This document shows, piece by piece, positions 30,960-41,915 of a DNA stretch of 64,000 nt (within the stretch, counting starts at the first letter, position 1; each line of letters starts with the position of its first letter). Below the pieces are notes generated by a model, which saw only the letters and a program-made list of their open reading frames with translations, made no database searches and had not been told where the DNA came from. The stretch spans positions 90,239,989-90,303,988 of the forward strand of contig CM059190.1 of the NCBI GenBank assembly GCA_030323885.1, written 5' to 3'. Source of the DNA: Branchipolynoe longqiensis (Eukaryota; Annelida; Polychaeta; Phyllodocida; Polynoidae). Position numbers and translations under genes: made by a program.

Positions 30960-32215
30960 GTGTGTGCTGCGAGCATGTGTGTATGTGTGTGTATGTGTGT
31001 GAAAAGATGCGCGCCTGTAGACAGCGGCCATCAATAGGATGCACTATTACACACCAGAAGTGCGCAGGAATCGGCACCTGCTGCCGAAGGTTATGTCGGG
31101 ATAGCCACGAACCGGAAGTAGATGTGGGTGTTGGCGTGTGCTTGTGCCTGCGTGGGTGTATGTGTGTTGTGTGTGCTCGTTTGTGTGTATCTGTGGGTGC
31201 GATAAACCGCCAAACCTCATTAATCCTTGCGAAATGTTCGCTAAGTGAATATTTCACTATGCCACAAATAGACTACATCGCCATTCCAGCGGCGCGGTGC
31301 ATTGTGGGATGTGTCAAAGCAAAATATACCCGTGAGAAGCATATGGCACATGCTAATATACTGGGTGCAGTTATGAAATGTGCTAGTTTCAGCTCATCTC
31401 AGCTCTTGTTTGAAACATAGAACTACTAACTAAAAAATATATATAATATATTAAGATATTAATCTTTTATCCAGCATTGTATTTACATCAATATAATCAG
31501 CACATCTTATGCCATGTACATTTAGATTTAGACAAATCTGGGCACTCAGACTAGTGTTAGAGCCATAGCCAGAGTCAGTTTTACTTATTTTATTCATGTT
31601 TTTATCTATATCCTATGGTTGATGACATATGTAGAATTAGGAAATGAGTAGGGTCAATCAGATATTGGTTAGATAGTTCTTTGAAACAAGTTTCTATTGA
31701 CACATTTGACATTTTAATATTTAGAACAAGAATTACTTATGGCTAATCAATGGTGATGCAAACCACAGCCTGTAAAGTGACTGAAATTGTATTTTTCTTA
31801 GCTCAAAATGCTTAATTATGGAGAGTTGTGTCCTAAACATATTCCTGATATTATTATATTGCATCCTTCCGTCCATGTTTGTTGTGCCAAATTGTCATGT
31901 ATTTTGATTAATTTCGAATAAAATCGAAGCTTTGCCCTATGCATATCGGCAAACTCAATCGCTGTATGCCTTTGCTTTGTTGCCAACGCCGTTTTCAGTG
32001 CATGCACACTCGGAATGGTGATCTCGTCTATTAGGACGAATTTGCCACTTAAAAACAATGACAGAAGTGAATGTTGTAATAATAACAAACAGGTTTAGCC
32101 AGTTATGGCTTTTACAAATTGCCACCTGCCAATCCCTCTTGGCTAGTCTGCAATTCCGTTTGTACCATGCACAAGATTTTGACTACTGCTTTCCCGAGGA
32201 TCAGCAATGGCCGCC
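30960..32215. other. No recognisable gene
   Basis: Starts with a TGTGTG-rich stretch (30960-31010, 31125-31195). The remainder is ordinary AT-rich sequence with short open frames, none bearing a family motif; the 90-codon minus-strand frame at 31816-32088 is the best of them and I do not recognise it. Confidence 0.45.
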
Positions 32216-32217
32216 GA

Positions 32218-32552
32218 AACTACCGGACGCCATGGCCGAATCGGCACAGCGCAGGCTTCCCGTGCGGAAGTTCGATTCCCGGTCGAGTCAAACCAACGAC
32301 ATAAAAAGGTATGCTTGTCGCTTCCTAGCCAGCCGCTCGGTATTATTGAGATAGGGCAAGGACTGGATGGCTCAGTTTCAAGATAATGTGACTGAGTGGG
32401 ATATCAGGTCATGATGCCAGTGGCCTGATTTCCCAGTGGCACTGCACTATAAAGTCGACATCAGTGTGCACTATCACAAGTCAGTACCTATCCGGATATG
32501 ACCTTAGATGTTACCAGGATATAAAACTCCCAACAACCAACCACCAACCGAT
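32218..32552 (+). mobile_element. SINE family A, full length
   Basis: Head CATGGCCGAATCGGCACAGC, box B GTTCGATTCCCGGTCGAGTC, the central body and the tail ACCTTAGATGTTACCAGGA with (CAAC)n. It is followed about 20 bp later by an inverted copy. Confidence 0.9.
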
Positions 32553-32573
32553 CCGCCGAAACTTCAGGTGCAC

Positions 32574-32850
32574 GGTTGGTTGTTGGGGTTTTACGTCCTG
32601 CCAACATCTAAGGTCATATCAGGGCCGCCTTTTGACAATGCACACTCATGACGACTTTATAGTGCGTCCCCACTGGGACACCAGGCCACCAGCACCATGA
32701 CCTGATATCCCACTCAGTCACATTATCCTGACACTGAGCCAACCTCTCCTTGCCCTATTCTAACAATACCGAGCGCCTGGCTAGGAAGCGACAAGTATAC
32801 ATCTCTAAGTCATTGGTTTGATTCGGCCAGGGTTCGAACCCCAGCTATAA
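32574..32850 (-). mobile_element. SINE family A, inverted partner
   Basis: Begins GGTTGGTTGTTGGGGTTTTA (tail complement) and runs through the body to GGCCAGGGTTCGAACCCC. With the preceding copy it forms a tail-to-tail inverted pair with about 20 bp between, able to fold as a long hairpin. Confidence 0.9.
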
Positions 32851-32989
32851 ATAGACCAAGCAGATGACGTAGATTTCATGCAGACACTGCATGGAACCCT
32901 TCCTGTTGAGATGCTTCATCTCACGGCGAGAACCAGACGGGATGGCCGAATGAGTTAGAGCGTCCGTCTCCCGCATTGGTAGATCGTGG

Positions 32990-34087
32990 TGTAAAGTCGA
33001 CAGCTGGCAGCTGTGGTTGTGTAGGTAGGCTAAATATGAAATCACTACAGGCAAGAGAAAGGTAGAGTAGAAAGTGCACAGAAGAGAGCTTACACCCTCA
33101 GGTTTATTATTATATAGTCTCATGAATCCAAGATGGCTGTCACACCTGATCAGCCCCTCCAATCAGCACTAGGCAATCTTCAACCAACCAATGAACATCC
33201 AACCTGCCTGTATCCAAGCCTTGGTTGTTGATGGCTACATTGCCCTGTTGTGTCTGGGTGTGCAGTGATCCGTAAATAACAATTGGGGGGGAAGGGGTAT
33301 GTGAGCAGAGCTCCCAAGGCTCTGTCACACTAAAAGTAGTGCCCCTCTCACACTATCTATAACTACATAATGTTTATGTGTATTATAATACCATTATAAT
33401 AATATAAATAACGGAGCTCACATGCAGGTTGTATTGTATTTATTACTGTCCGCATTCGTTACTGTTAATGTGAGTCGCGCGGCAACCTCCCTCGGCCTGC
33501 GCGCCTATGGGGCGCCCCCTGTACTGCGCCATATTGGATTCACTTTCCACTGAATTTCAACCTGGTAGGTTTTGGGCATATTTATCAGTCCTGCCAGAGA
33601 CTAATAAAACTAGTACTCAGCCCAACTCATGAATTGTTACCTTCTGTCGCAGTGGCCTTTATGTGTATTATAATACCATTATAATAATATAAATAACGGA
33701 GCTCACATGCAGGTTGTATTGTATTTATTACTGTCCGCATTCGTTACTGTTAATGTGAGTCGCAGGGCAACCTCCCTCGGCCTGCGCGCCTATGGGGCGC
33801 CACCTGTACTGCGCCATATTGGATTCACTTTCCACTGAATTTCAATTTTTGTGGTGGGCATATTTATCAGTCCTGCCAGAGACTAATAAAACTAGTACTC
33901 AGCCCAACTCATGAATTGTTACCTTCTGTCGCAGTGGCCTTTATACAAAATCAGTAAAGGATCACCAGCACCACATAATACCTTAATGCCTCTGGCTTTA
34001 TACACCATTTACCTTTTTATATACAATTGTAATTACTATAGACTAGTTCATACCATCCTCCATGTCTAAATATCGGGAAATTTTACA
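32990..34087 (+). mobile_element. Solo-LTR-like element, copy 2, containing a 285-bp dimer
   Basis: Starts TGTAAAGTCGACAG and ends GAAATTTTACA, with GTGG on both sides (32986-32989 and 34088-34091). Excluding the dimer it is about 528 bp and collinear with 18049-18631: CACCCTCAGGTTTATTATTA is shared, then GTGATCCGTAA, a G-rich run and CTCACACTATCTAT. It carries no gag or pol. Confidence 0.75.
33373..33942 (+). repeat. Tandem dimer of a 285-bp unit
   Basis: The unit begins TTTATGTGTATTATAATACC and ends CTGTCGCAGTGGCC. Copies at 33373-33657 and 33658-33942 are nearly identical; they differ around CAACCTGGTAGGTTTTGGGC versus CAATTTTTGTGGTGGGC and at a few single bases. The unit contains GGCCTGCGCGCCTATGGGGC and AATAAAACTAGTACTC. 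The corresponding place in the 18-kb copy has neither unit, so the dimer is a later insertion or expansion. Confidence 0.93.
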
Positions 34088-34359
34088 GTGGGTTCGAACC
34101 TTGGTTGAGTCATACCAATGACTTCAAAATTGATACTTGTTGCTTCCTAGCCAGGAACTCGGCATTATTAGGATAGGGCAGGGACTGGTTGGCTCAGTGT
34201 CAGGATAATTTGATTGAGTGGGATATGAGGTCATGGTGCTTGCGGCCTGGTCTCCCAATAGGGCAGCACTATAAAATCGCCATGAGTGCGCACTGTCACA
34301 AGTCGGTACCCATCCTGATATGACCTTAGATTGCTAGGACGTTAAACAACAAACAAAAA

Positions 34360-34955
34360 CAAAAAAATCTCACGGCGAGATCTACAGCGATCGCATCTAA
34401 TTTATAATAATGCCCAATTGATGTCTGAACTCCATCCTGGGCGCGTGTTTTCCGTGAATATAGCAGGGAGGAGGGTGGACACACAAACACCCTCCATCAA
34501 TCCCGGCAGGGTGATTTCTTTCCCCATACAGATGGCCTCAAAGCTTGCTGTCGTATTTCCTCGAGCAACAGCCGGATTGTATCGAATTAACCTGCCACTT
34601 AATGCGAGTAGATATTACATTTGTTACTATCTCATATGTATGTTTTCAAACTGTTCCATATGTAAATAGACGAACACCAACATCAAATAAAAATTGGGAA
34701 CTCCCCGATTTTACACCATAAACAAGTTTACCGAAATTTATTGATAAAGGAAATCAATCATGGATTATGACCTACACTACTGCACAGCGGTACCGCCTTG
34801 ACTTCTTCCCCCTTTCACTGTGCTTTGAAAGATTGTTTTGGTCAGATCTGATGAACGGGAATTATTGCCATACCACTCCCTACACTGTGTGTCTCTTTAC
34901 AATTGCTAGGAGATCCATAGGGCTAGTCGCGATGGACCACATGGTGTGGGTTGGT
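34360..34955. other. No recognisable gene
   Basis: An 83-codon plus-strand frame (34418-34669) and a 75-codon frame (34767-34994) are open but show no family signature. No repeat edges were identified. Confidence 0.4.
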
Positions 34956-34961
34956 TTGTGG

Positions 34962-35276
34962 GCTGTTGGAGTTTTACGTCCTGGCAACATCTAAGGACAT
35001 ATCAGGATGGGTACCGACTTGTGACAGTGTGCACTCATGACGACTTTATAATGCTGCCCCACTGGGAAATCAGGTCACCGGCACCATGACCCGATATCCC
35101 ACTCAGTAACATTATCCTAACCAGTCCTTACCCTATCCTATTAATGCTGAGTGCCAGGCTAGGAAGCAACACGTATCAATTTTGAAAGTCATTGGTTTGA
35201 CTTGATCGGGAACTGAAAGCCCGATCTGCCGCACGCGAGGCATGCGCTCTACCGATTCGGCCACCGCGTCCGCTCC
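34962..35276 (-). mobile_element. SINE family A, full length
   Basis: From the tail complement (GTTGGAGTTTTACGTCCTGG) to the head (CTACCGATTCGGCCACCGCG). A short deletion in the body removes part of the CTGACACTGAG segment. Confidence 0.9.
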
Positions 35277-35542
35277 ACGGTGTGGGAGATGGTAGCCACC
35301 AGGAGGAGGCGTGGTTCTCAAGGGCGACCCAGGAGGAAGGTGCACTCCGCTAATGTAAAACCCACAAAGTGCTTGTCCTTGGAGGCTGAGCCAGATGCAA
35401 TTCTTCAATTGTGATCACGGGACGTGGTGGCCGAATCGGTAGAGCCTCGAGCATCACGTGCGGGAGATCGGGAGTTCGGTTCCCGGTCAAGTCAAACCAG
35501 TGAATTATAAGATTGGTACTTGTTGCTTCCTAGCCTGGTACT

Positions 35543-35880
35543 GGAAAGTGTACAGACAACAGGTGAAAAAGCTGCATGCCTTCATGATGTCACATCTGCG
35601 TTCAATCATGAGGCTAACCTGGAAGGACAAAGTGACAAATAAGGAAATACTCGAACGGACAGGGCTGTCCTCTATGGAAGATCTTCTGATCAAAAAGAAT
35701 CTCCGGTGGACTGGACACCTCCTCTATTCTCAACTGTCTTCTGGTTACAGAAAGAGAGGGTGCCCTCGTCTCCGGTTCAAGGATACCATCAAGAGAAACC
35801 TGAAGCTGAGAGACATTAAGACCGACTCATGGACACAACTCTCACAGCAGAGAGCTAAATGGAGAGCGGCAGTCAAGTAA
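35543..35880 (+). pseudogene. LINE reverse transcriptase, C-terminal tail region
   Basis: The frame is open from the insertion edge (and, by chance, through the SINE before it) to TAA at 35878-35880. It reads KKLHAFMMSHLRSIMRLTW, KDKVTNKEILERTGL, KNLRWTGHLLY, GCPRLRFKDTIKRNLKLRDI and WTQLSQQRAKWRAAVK. This C-terminal block follows the reverse transcriptase in a widespread invertebrate LINE group. About ten residues around RM-x-DxRLPKxxLYxQL seem to be deleted after GHLLYSQLSSG. The catalytic domain is absent, so the fragment cannot move itself. Confidence 0.8.
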
Positions 35881-35929
35881 TGAAAGCAGTCCTTGTCGCA
35901 TCATGACCGACAGCATGATGATGATGATG
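35543..35929 (+). mobile_element. LINE 3' fragment nested in a SINE
   Basis: A 5'-truncated LINE consisting of the last 112 codons of its ORF2 and a short 3' UTR ending (ATG)n. The same 3' end is present on the minus strand at 4102-4245. Confidence 0.88.
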
Positions 35930-36408
35930 ACTCGGCATTAATATGATACGACAGGGACTGGTTAGCTCATTGACTGGGTGGAATATTGGGTCATGGGGCA
36001 GGTGCCCTGATTTCCCAGTGGGGCAGTACTATAACATCGCCATGAGTATGTACTGTCACAAGTCGGTACCTGACCTTAGATCTTGCCAGGATGTAAAACT
36101 CCAACAACCGATCAATTGTGGACAATGGAAGAAGGTAGTTCCTTTTTCTTTTACAGGCCCCCAACGACGATACTTTAACTGAATCCCAGGCAAACTGTAG
36201 ATTATCATACACTCAGGGGATTCGGTAAGATATGTCCCCCGCTTGCGTCGTAACTAACGTCATCAGGAATGGTGTGGCGACCTACTAAAAAAACACTGAC
36301 CAGATTCTGCAAGAAACCATCATCTCCAAACATTTAAGACAATTACTGGTTTTGGCTAGAACAAAAATAGGACGCGTGCTTCAGGAAGTAAGGCATACAT
36401 TTTGGCAA

Positions 36409-36637
36409 TGCTTTAAAGGTCCACAGTGCGATGGTTTTGAGTTTCGGTAATTTCTTTTGCGAGATAAAGATATTAAATTGATTGTTATTACTTTAGTTTA
36501 AAATAATTTCAATTTTAAATGGCGATTTTTGTTTAGATATTTGAAGCGCAAGCATGCGAAATTAATGTTGGTAAGTATGCCAAAACGCTGGCACCATAGC
36601 GTAATACACTACCAGGTTCTATTAAATTGACTCAGTA
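36409..36637 (+). mobile_element. MITE family M, partial copy
   Basis: GCGATGGTTTTGAGTTTCGG, GATATTTGAAGCGCAAGCAT, CCAAAACGCTGGCACCATAG and TTCTATTAAATTG align in order with 46713-46920. The right-hand third, including the second TIR, is missing; the next repeat (R3) starts there. Confidence 0.8.
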
Positions 36638-36644
36638 TTCCCTT

Positions 36645-36915
36645 TTTTTTCTTGAAGATTTATACTGCCTATGAAGATTAATTTTCCATTATTAACTTGA
36701 AAAGTATTTTACAGTTGATTTTATTTATCATACACCACTTGTGATTTTACCACAGTTTTACGCTCTTTTGGCATACATTACTTTGCTCTATTGTACCCGT
36801 TGTAAATGTAATTTTATATTCAGATATGTTTAACCACTCTATGACCCTCAATAGCCGATGTTCACTTTTATTTGTGCTGGGGGCCGTTCAACAAACAAAC
36901 AAACAAACAAACAAA
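36645..36915 (+). repeat. Dispersed repeat R3 with GTTCAACAAACAAAC tail, copy 1
   Basis: TTATCATACACCACTTGTGA, TTTTACCACA, GTTTAACCACTCTATGACCC and AATAGCCGATGTTCAC, ending in a (CAAA)n tail. It is collinear with 43590-43812. A defined 3' end with a short simple-repeat tail is typical of a SINE or RTE-type LINE end. Confidence 0.82.
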
Positions 36916-37167
36916 TATATACAAGAGGGAAGCATGCCTTGAGAATGTGGTCTGGATTCCCTCCCGAGAATGCGCACTTCTACTAGTTCTACTTCCGGTA
37001 AACGCCGAGAACAGCGCCACCTGGCAGCTGGAACACACACCATGGCACCGTCATCACCACCACGGCTGAGTTTGGTGTTTGTTATAAGGAGGACTGTTAC
37101 AATAAGTCTTACACTTTCTTACATCACTTTAACTTACAGTGATCTTTGCTTGTATGTTCAATGACCT

Positions 37168-37746
37168 CTGGGGAGCGGGACGTAGCTCAGGCGGTAGAGT
37201 GTCCGTCCACCTGTGAAGGTGTGGGTCATCTGATCGATCCTGCTCAGTGGACACTTTTGCAGTTTGGGCTATTTTCCGTTCCAACCAGTGGTCCACAACT
37301 GGTTCACCAAAGGCTGTGGTACCACGGGAACACTCATTCGTGGTCATCGCTGGGGTGCATAGAACTGCAAAACACTCCACCACCTCCACCCTCCAGGCAC
37401 CGGGTCCAGCCAATCACAGCTCGTCTACACCCAGCACTCCTCACCCATTGGCTAGCCCATCTACCAATCAACCCTCTGGCAATCACGCCTAGCCACTCAC
37501 TATGCACCCTTCCTGCTCTGACCAGTGGTCCACAATTGGTTCATCAAAGGCTGTGGCATGCGCTGTCCTGTCTGTGGGAAAGTGCATATAAAAGACCCCT
37601 TGCTGCTTATCGGAAAGAGTATTCTATGTGGTGGCAGCGGGATTCCTCCAAAGAAATATGTCAGACTGACCATATGTTTGACGTTCAATAGCCAATGATA
37701 AAAATCAATGTGCTCTAGAGACGTCATTAAATAAAACAAACATTTT
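37168..37746 (+). mobile_element. SINE family B, copy 2, with an internal 190-bp insertion
   Basis: The head GAGCGGGACGTAGCTCAGGC and first half run to GGCTGTGGTAC (37322). After about 190 bp of unrelated sequence the copy resumes at ACCAGTGGTCCACAATTGG (37517), so about 40 bp are present twice, and it ends TTAAATAAAACAAAC. The two 40-bp versions differ at several bases, so this may be two SINE copies joined rather than a recent insertion. Confidence 0.85.
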
Positions 37747-37749
37747 TTA

Positions 37750-39020
37750 AATGACCTCTTGTCCATGCACAACAAGTAAACATCGACTACTGGGTGTGAT
37801 ACAGTGGTTACTGTGAATTCCTGGCAGACAATTGGGTTAAATTAGCGTCATTGCTGTCATTTCTGTGGGGTGTAGAGAACAGGTCTGCAGCCCCCCCTCC
37901 CCTGGAACCACCCATAACCATCATGAACAAACCATCAACACACCAAACATCCTACACAACTATCAACCTGTTTAAACACATTGAACATTATAGAAGACAG
38001 ACAACATGTCTTGTCAACTATAAACTTACCTTGTTTTATAAGAGAAAAATATGTAATGCTCAATGATTGTTTGAGTTGCCCCGAGTATACACTTTCTACT
38101 CGGTGTTGCTCCCCATTTTTGCATGAACTACAGTGACTGGGTGTTATACATTATACAGCAGGAGCCACTCCCTTAATTCTACAGAATCGATGCTGTAACT
38201 AATACAGCACTGATCAAACTTAGATTATTTAGACTGTCAATTCCAATAGTAAGATGGCCGAGGTCCAGTGCTCCGGTGCTGACAAATGCGATATTCAGAT
38301 GAATAAATACTTTACCCCCCAAAAAACTCCCAAAACAACCTGCCAGTCACACCAACAAGGCCAATCCCACAAACCCCCTCGACCAATCAAATCCAACCTC
38401 AAACCTTAACCCCAGCTTCGCCTCACTGGAAGAGGAGTGGTGGCATAGGATGACCCTGTCATATGCGTGTGGGTGCAGGCGCATGTGCAGATGCACTAAG
38501 TTGGAAGGTGCGTGGGCATGAGGGTAACAACGCAAATGGCCGCACAAATGACGCCAGCTGCTCAAGCTTTCTTTCATAGACGATGTTCTACTTTTTTCTC
38601 ACTCTCTTTACTCATTCATTCTTCTTTTCATTTTCCTTTCTTTTATTCATCGGACTAACTGAGTAAGCCAAGAAGACATTGGTGTTTCGTCCATTAGGCA
38701 TGTATTGGTAATTTACATGGACGTTTTGTTCTTTTACTAGACTAACTCTAGAAACTAAGTGAGAGAAGATTGGATCAGGCTATCTGGGGATGGCAGTAGA
38801 TAATAGTTGAGTCAATATAGTTTTTCTCAAGGTGGTTGAAAATCCCACTACTCTTCATTTGACTTCACTTCACTTCACTTTGCGACAACCCACAAGGTTC
38901 GTTAGGACACCATTCCTCATCCTCGCTTTCCTGTCAGCCACAGCAACCCGATCAAAAACATTGCAGTATGCTTTCACTATGTATATACATACCTATATAT
39001 GTACATATATATATATATAT
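37750..39020. other. No recognisable gene
   Basis: Ordinary sequence with a short (TA)n/TATAC tract at about 38985-39025 and a CTTCACTTCACTT run at about 38862-38880. 38140-38320 is weakly similar to 11160-11345. Nothing coding was recognised. Confidence 0.4.
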
Positions 39021-39026
39021 ACATAT

Positions 39027-39178
39027 GGGATGGCTGAATGAGTTAGAGCATCCGTCTCCCGTGTTGGTAGATCGTGGGATCGTGGATACGAACCCTGGTC
39101 GAGTCAAACCAATGACTTAAAAATTGATACTTGTTGCTTCCTAGCCTGGCAGTTGGCATTAATATGATATGGCAAGGA
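39027..39178 (+). mobile_element. SINE family A, variant head, 3'-truncated
   Basis: GGGATGGCTGAATGAGTTAG, GTCCGTCTCCCGTG and a duplicated GATCGTGG, then TCGAGTCAAACCAATGACTT and the body up to GATATGGCAAGGA. Confidence 0.85.
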
Positions 39179-39337
39179 GCAGTGGAATGAGGAAGACCAA
39201 TCGTCTGCAATTGAAATTTCCTCTGCTTAATCAACTAATGAACCCAAAAATAAAAAAATTAATTGTGTGTAGTGAGGTGCACTGACCTCCCCACGTGAAA
39301 ATGCCACATACACAGGTAGCCGTGGGTAGGTTGATTT

Positions 39338-39422
39338 CATCAGAGAGCCTAGATAGGCTAATGGTTAGGATACTAGCCCCGAAATGGGTGAAGCATGGTC
39401 CCGAATCCTGTTCTAGATAAAT
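39338..39422 (+). mobile_element. tRNA-derived SINE family C fragment
   Basis: GATTTCATCAGAGAGCC, GGCTAATGGTTAGGATAC and TAGCCCCGAAATGGG match the minus-strand fragment at 29.5 kb; GGTCCCGAATCCTG corresponds to a box B. Confidence 0.6.
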
Positions 39423-39539
39423 ATCTATATATAAATATCCATAAATATATATAGTCAGTTCAACGCAATATGCTTAGTAAGGCTCCAACCTCTACCACTG
39501 ATCCATCATTAAAAGATGATTCCAACATGGATGTGATAG

Positions 39540-39865
39540 GGGGGGGGGGGTGATCCCTAAATGGAAGAGCGGACCATCCACTCTCCACCCAGATAAGGGT
39601 ATCGGGTGTGGTAAGTGTGGCTAGCCACTCCTTTAATTATTCCCATGATGAAGGAGCTCATCGCTAACAATATCCACACGTACGCGTTTATTGTTGCTTG
39701 GTTCTAATTATTTCCGGTGGTGGCGCCCCTCTCTGCAGTCAATTTGGCGGCCATTTAACGATGTTGCGAATGCAATAAGAGGTTCCTTGTGGGAGTACCC
39801 ACTCTCCTTGTGGGAGTACCCACTCAGGGTAACGTGACTATTCACCCGGGCTCAATTAGGCACTA
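39540..39865. other. No gene; one 24-bp direct duplication
   Basis: A G run at 39540-39551. CTCCTTGTGGGAGTACCCACT is present twice back to back at about 39783-39827 and is itself partly palindromic (GTGGGAGTACCCAC). Confidence 0.6.
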
Positions 39866-39867
39866 TC

Positions 39868-40292
39868 AACGGCTCACTCTCCGGCCTGAGACTTTGTTTA
39901 ACTCACTCTTCGAGCTCAGCTCTTGGTTTGCTCAGTCTCCGACATGAGCCCTTGGTTAGCACACTCTCCGAGCTGAGCCATTGGCTAATTCACTCTCTGA
40001 CCTGAGTCCTTGGTTAGCCCACCCTCTGACCTGAGCTCTTGGTTAGCTCACTCTCCGAGCTGAGCCCTTGACTAATGCACTCTCCGGCCTGAGCCCTTGA
40101 TTAATTCACACTCCGAGCTCAGCCCTTGGCTAATAGTAATACACTCTCTGACCGGATTCCTTGGTTAACCCACCCGCTGACTTGATCTCTTGGTTAGCTC
40201 ACTCTCCGAGCTGAGCTCTTGGTTAGCTCACTCTCCGACCTGAGCCCTTGGCAATGCACTCTCCACCCTGAGCCCTTGATTAACCTACTCTC
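39868..40292 (+). repeat. Old minisatellite of about 29 bp, about 14 copies
   Basis: The unit is approximately CTCACTCTCCGAGCTGAGCC followed by CTTGGTTAG. Copies vary strongly (TCCGACCTGAG, TCTGACCTGAG, TCGAGCTCAG) and in spacing, so it is an aged array. Confidence 0.88.
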
Positions 40293-40371
40293 CTTGCTCT
40301 TTCCTATTAACAACACGCAACATGAAATACAGAGCCAATAATAGCAATGTTGCTATGTTTTTGGTTAGACA

Positions 40372-40442
40372 CAACTGGGGATCGAACCCACGACCTCCTA
40401 GACAAGAAGCGAGTATTCTACTCGTTCAACTATCATGGATTT
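40372..40442 (-). other. tRNA-like sequence (pseudogene or SINE head)
   Basis: The minus strand reads ATAGTTGAACGAGTAGAATA, CTCGCTTCTTG and GGTCGTGGGTTCGATCCCCA, so box A- and box B-like parts are properly spaced. The anticodon stem does not pair convincingly and no body follows, so a working tRNA is unlikely. Confidence 0.4.
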
Positions 40443-40850
40443 AGTTTGGCTAAGCATGCTAGATATGTATTTTTCTTTGTAGACAATTAATAACCTTGTT
40501 TTCAAGGTAATACCATTTAATGACTCTGATATTTACTTATTTTGAATTACACACATTCGACCAGGCCGAGGATAAACCCAATATTTCCCCCAAAGCAAAT
40601 CCGCAACACATACTTTATTATTTCCCGCCTCCCTCCCATTTTCGTATCCTACACTAATCATCTAGTTCAATTTCAATATTCAATCAAATATATATATTTT
40701 TTAAAAGAACAAAGAGACGTGCAACCAATTTTAGGTTCGCTTACGCTATTTTGAATTCGTGTGAAGACCTAATTTTAAAACGAAATAAATCCTTGCCACA
40801 GTCGCGAATTGTTATTGTATTTACACAGATAATAAACAGCTAGCTCTCCC

Positions 40851-40912
40851 GTCCTGATATGACCTTAGATGTTGCTAGGACGTAAAACAACAACAAACAA
40901 CAACAAACAGCT
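40851..40912 (+). mobile_element. SINE family A, tail fragment
   Basis: CCTGATATGACCTTAGATGT, TGCTAGGACGTAAAAC and (AACAAC)n only. A very short 3' fragment of this kind suggests that the tail is the part recognised by the partner LINE. Confidence 0.8.
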
Positions 40913-41087
40913 AGTGCTCTGACTAACTGCCGACCTCTCAGTGGGACTGTCAATGGGATCACAGGACATTAAATACTATATATTTGAACAATGCTCCAAG
41001 TTTGTCAAGATAAAGGCACCAAGGTCAGACATTGCAGTGATCAATTCTAAATTGTAGTAATTACATTCTTCAAATCCTGTTCCTAAT

Positions 41088-41415
41088 CGGCCTAATCGGT
41101 AAAGCCCGGGCCTCGCATGCGGAAGGTCTGGCGGTAGGTTCCCGGTCGAGTCAAACCAATGACTTTAAAATTGATACTTTCCGTTTCCTAGCCTGGCCCT
41201 CGGCTAAAAATAGGGCAAGGACTGGTTAGCTCAGTGTCAGGATCATGTGACTGAGTTGCATACCAGTTCATGGTGCAAACAGCCTGATTCCCCTGTGGGG
41301 CAGCACTAGAAAATCGCCATGAATGCGCACTGTCACAAGTCGGTACCCATCCTGATATGACCATAGATGTTGGCAGGACGTAAGACTCCAACAACCAACC
41401 AACCAACCAATCAAA
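41088..41415 (+). mobile_element. SINE family A, near full length
   Basis: Head TAATCGGTAAAGCCCGGGCC, box B GGTTCCCGGTCGAGTC, the body and the tail with (CAAC)n ending near 41415, followed by a (TA)n run. Confidence 0.88.
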
Positions 41416-41725
41416 TCCTTTCAAATTATATATATATAAATTGAATATGCTCCTCTGATATCAGAGTGTCATGCCCACTGGTTCTCTACGATAGTTATCT
41501 ACGACTCTATCTACGCTTATCCCAAGGGACCGAGGAAGACAGATTGCATATCGGGCAGTGGATGCTGCTTTCTTACCGATTTATATTTGTCTAATCTGAA
41601 AGTGCTTGAAGAACATTGACAGGACCCGGTATTGCGAGGCGATGCGAGTCACAGACATGCTGATTGAAGCTGCAGTGGAAGCAGCGGCAGCAGCGGTAGA
41701 AAGTTTGTATGTACACAGCATTTAT

Positions 41726-41748
41726 CCCCCCCCCCCCCCCCCCCCCGG
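41726..41748. repeat. Poly-C tract
   Basis: An uninterrupted run of C of about 20 bases, followed by GGGGG. Direct flanking duplicates of ATTCATGAGCT-GGGGTAG occur at about 41757 and 41830. Confidence 0.95.
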
Positions 41749-41915
41749 GGGCCCTATTCATGAGCTCGGGGTAGGGCTCTAACCGTAGGGTAGTGGTATC
41801 CCCCCCGGCTAACGGTGGAAAATCCGTATTCATGAGCTTGGGGTAGCCGACAGACACATTATAGTGCAAAAGCATGTAGTTAGATAGCATCAATATAGTG
41901 TTCCATCTGATAATA

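Larger units (their letters stand above)
32936..34352 (+). mobile_element. SINE family A split by a solo-LTR-like insertion
   Basis: The head (GGGATGGCCGAATGAGTTAG, GTCCGTCTCCCGC, up to 32989) and the rest (from GGTTCGAACC near 34091 to AACAAACAAAAAC at 34352) belong to one SINE. They are separated by the 1098-bp element 32990-34087, with GTGG duplicated at both junctions. Confidence 0.88.
35419..36108 (+). mobile_element. SINE family A split by a nested LINE
   Basis: The head and first body (GGACGTGGTGGCCGAATCGG to CCTAGCCTGGTACT at 35542) and the later body plus tail (ACTCGGCATTAATATGATAC at 35930 to ATCTTGCCAGGATGTAAAAC) are one SINE interrupted by the LINE at 35543-35929. ACT is duplicated at the junctions. 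Confidence 0.88.

Noticed and set aside
31816..32088. A 90-codon minus-strand frame as a host gene
   Set aside because: No recognisable motif, no neighbouring exons, and the surrounding sequence is repeat-rich.
33373..33942. Two-LTR retroelement with an internal region between the 285-bp units
   Set aside because: The two units are directly adjacent with no primer-binding site, polypurine tract or internal sequence between them.
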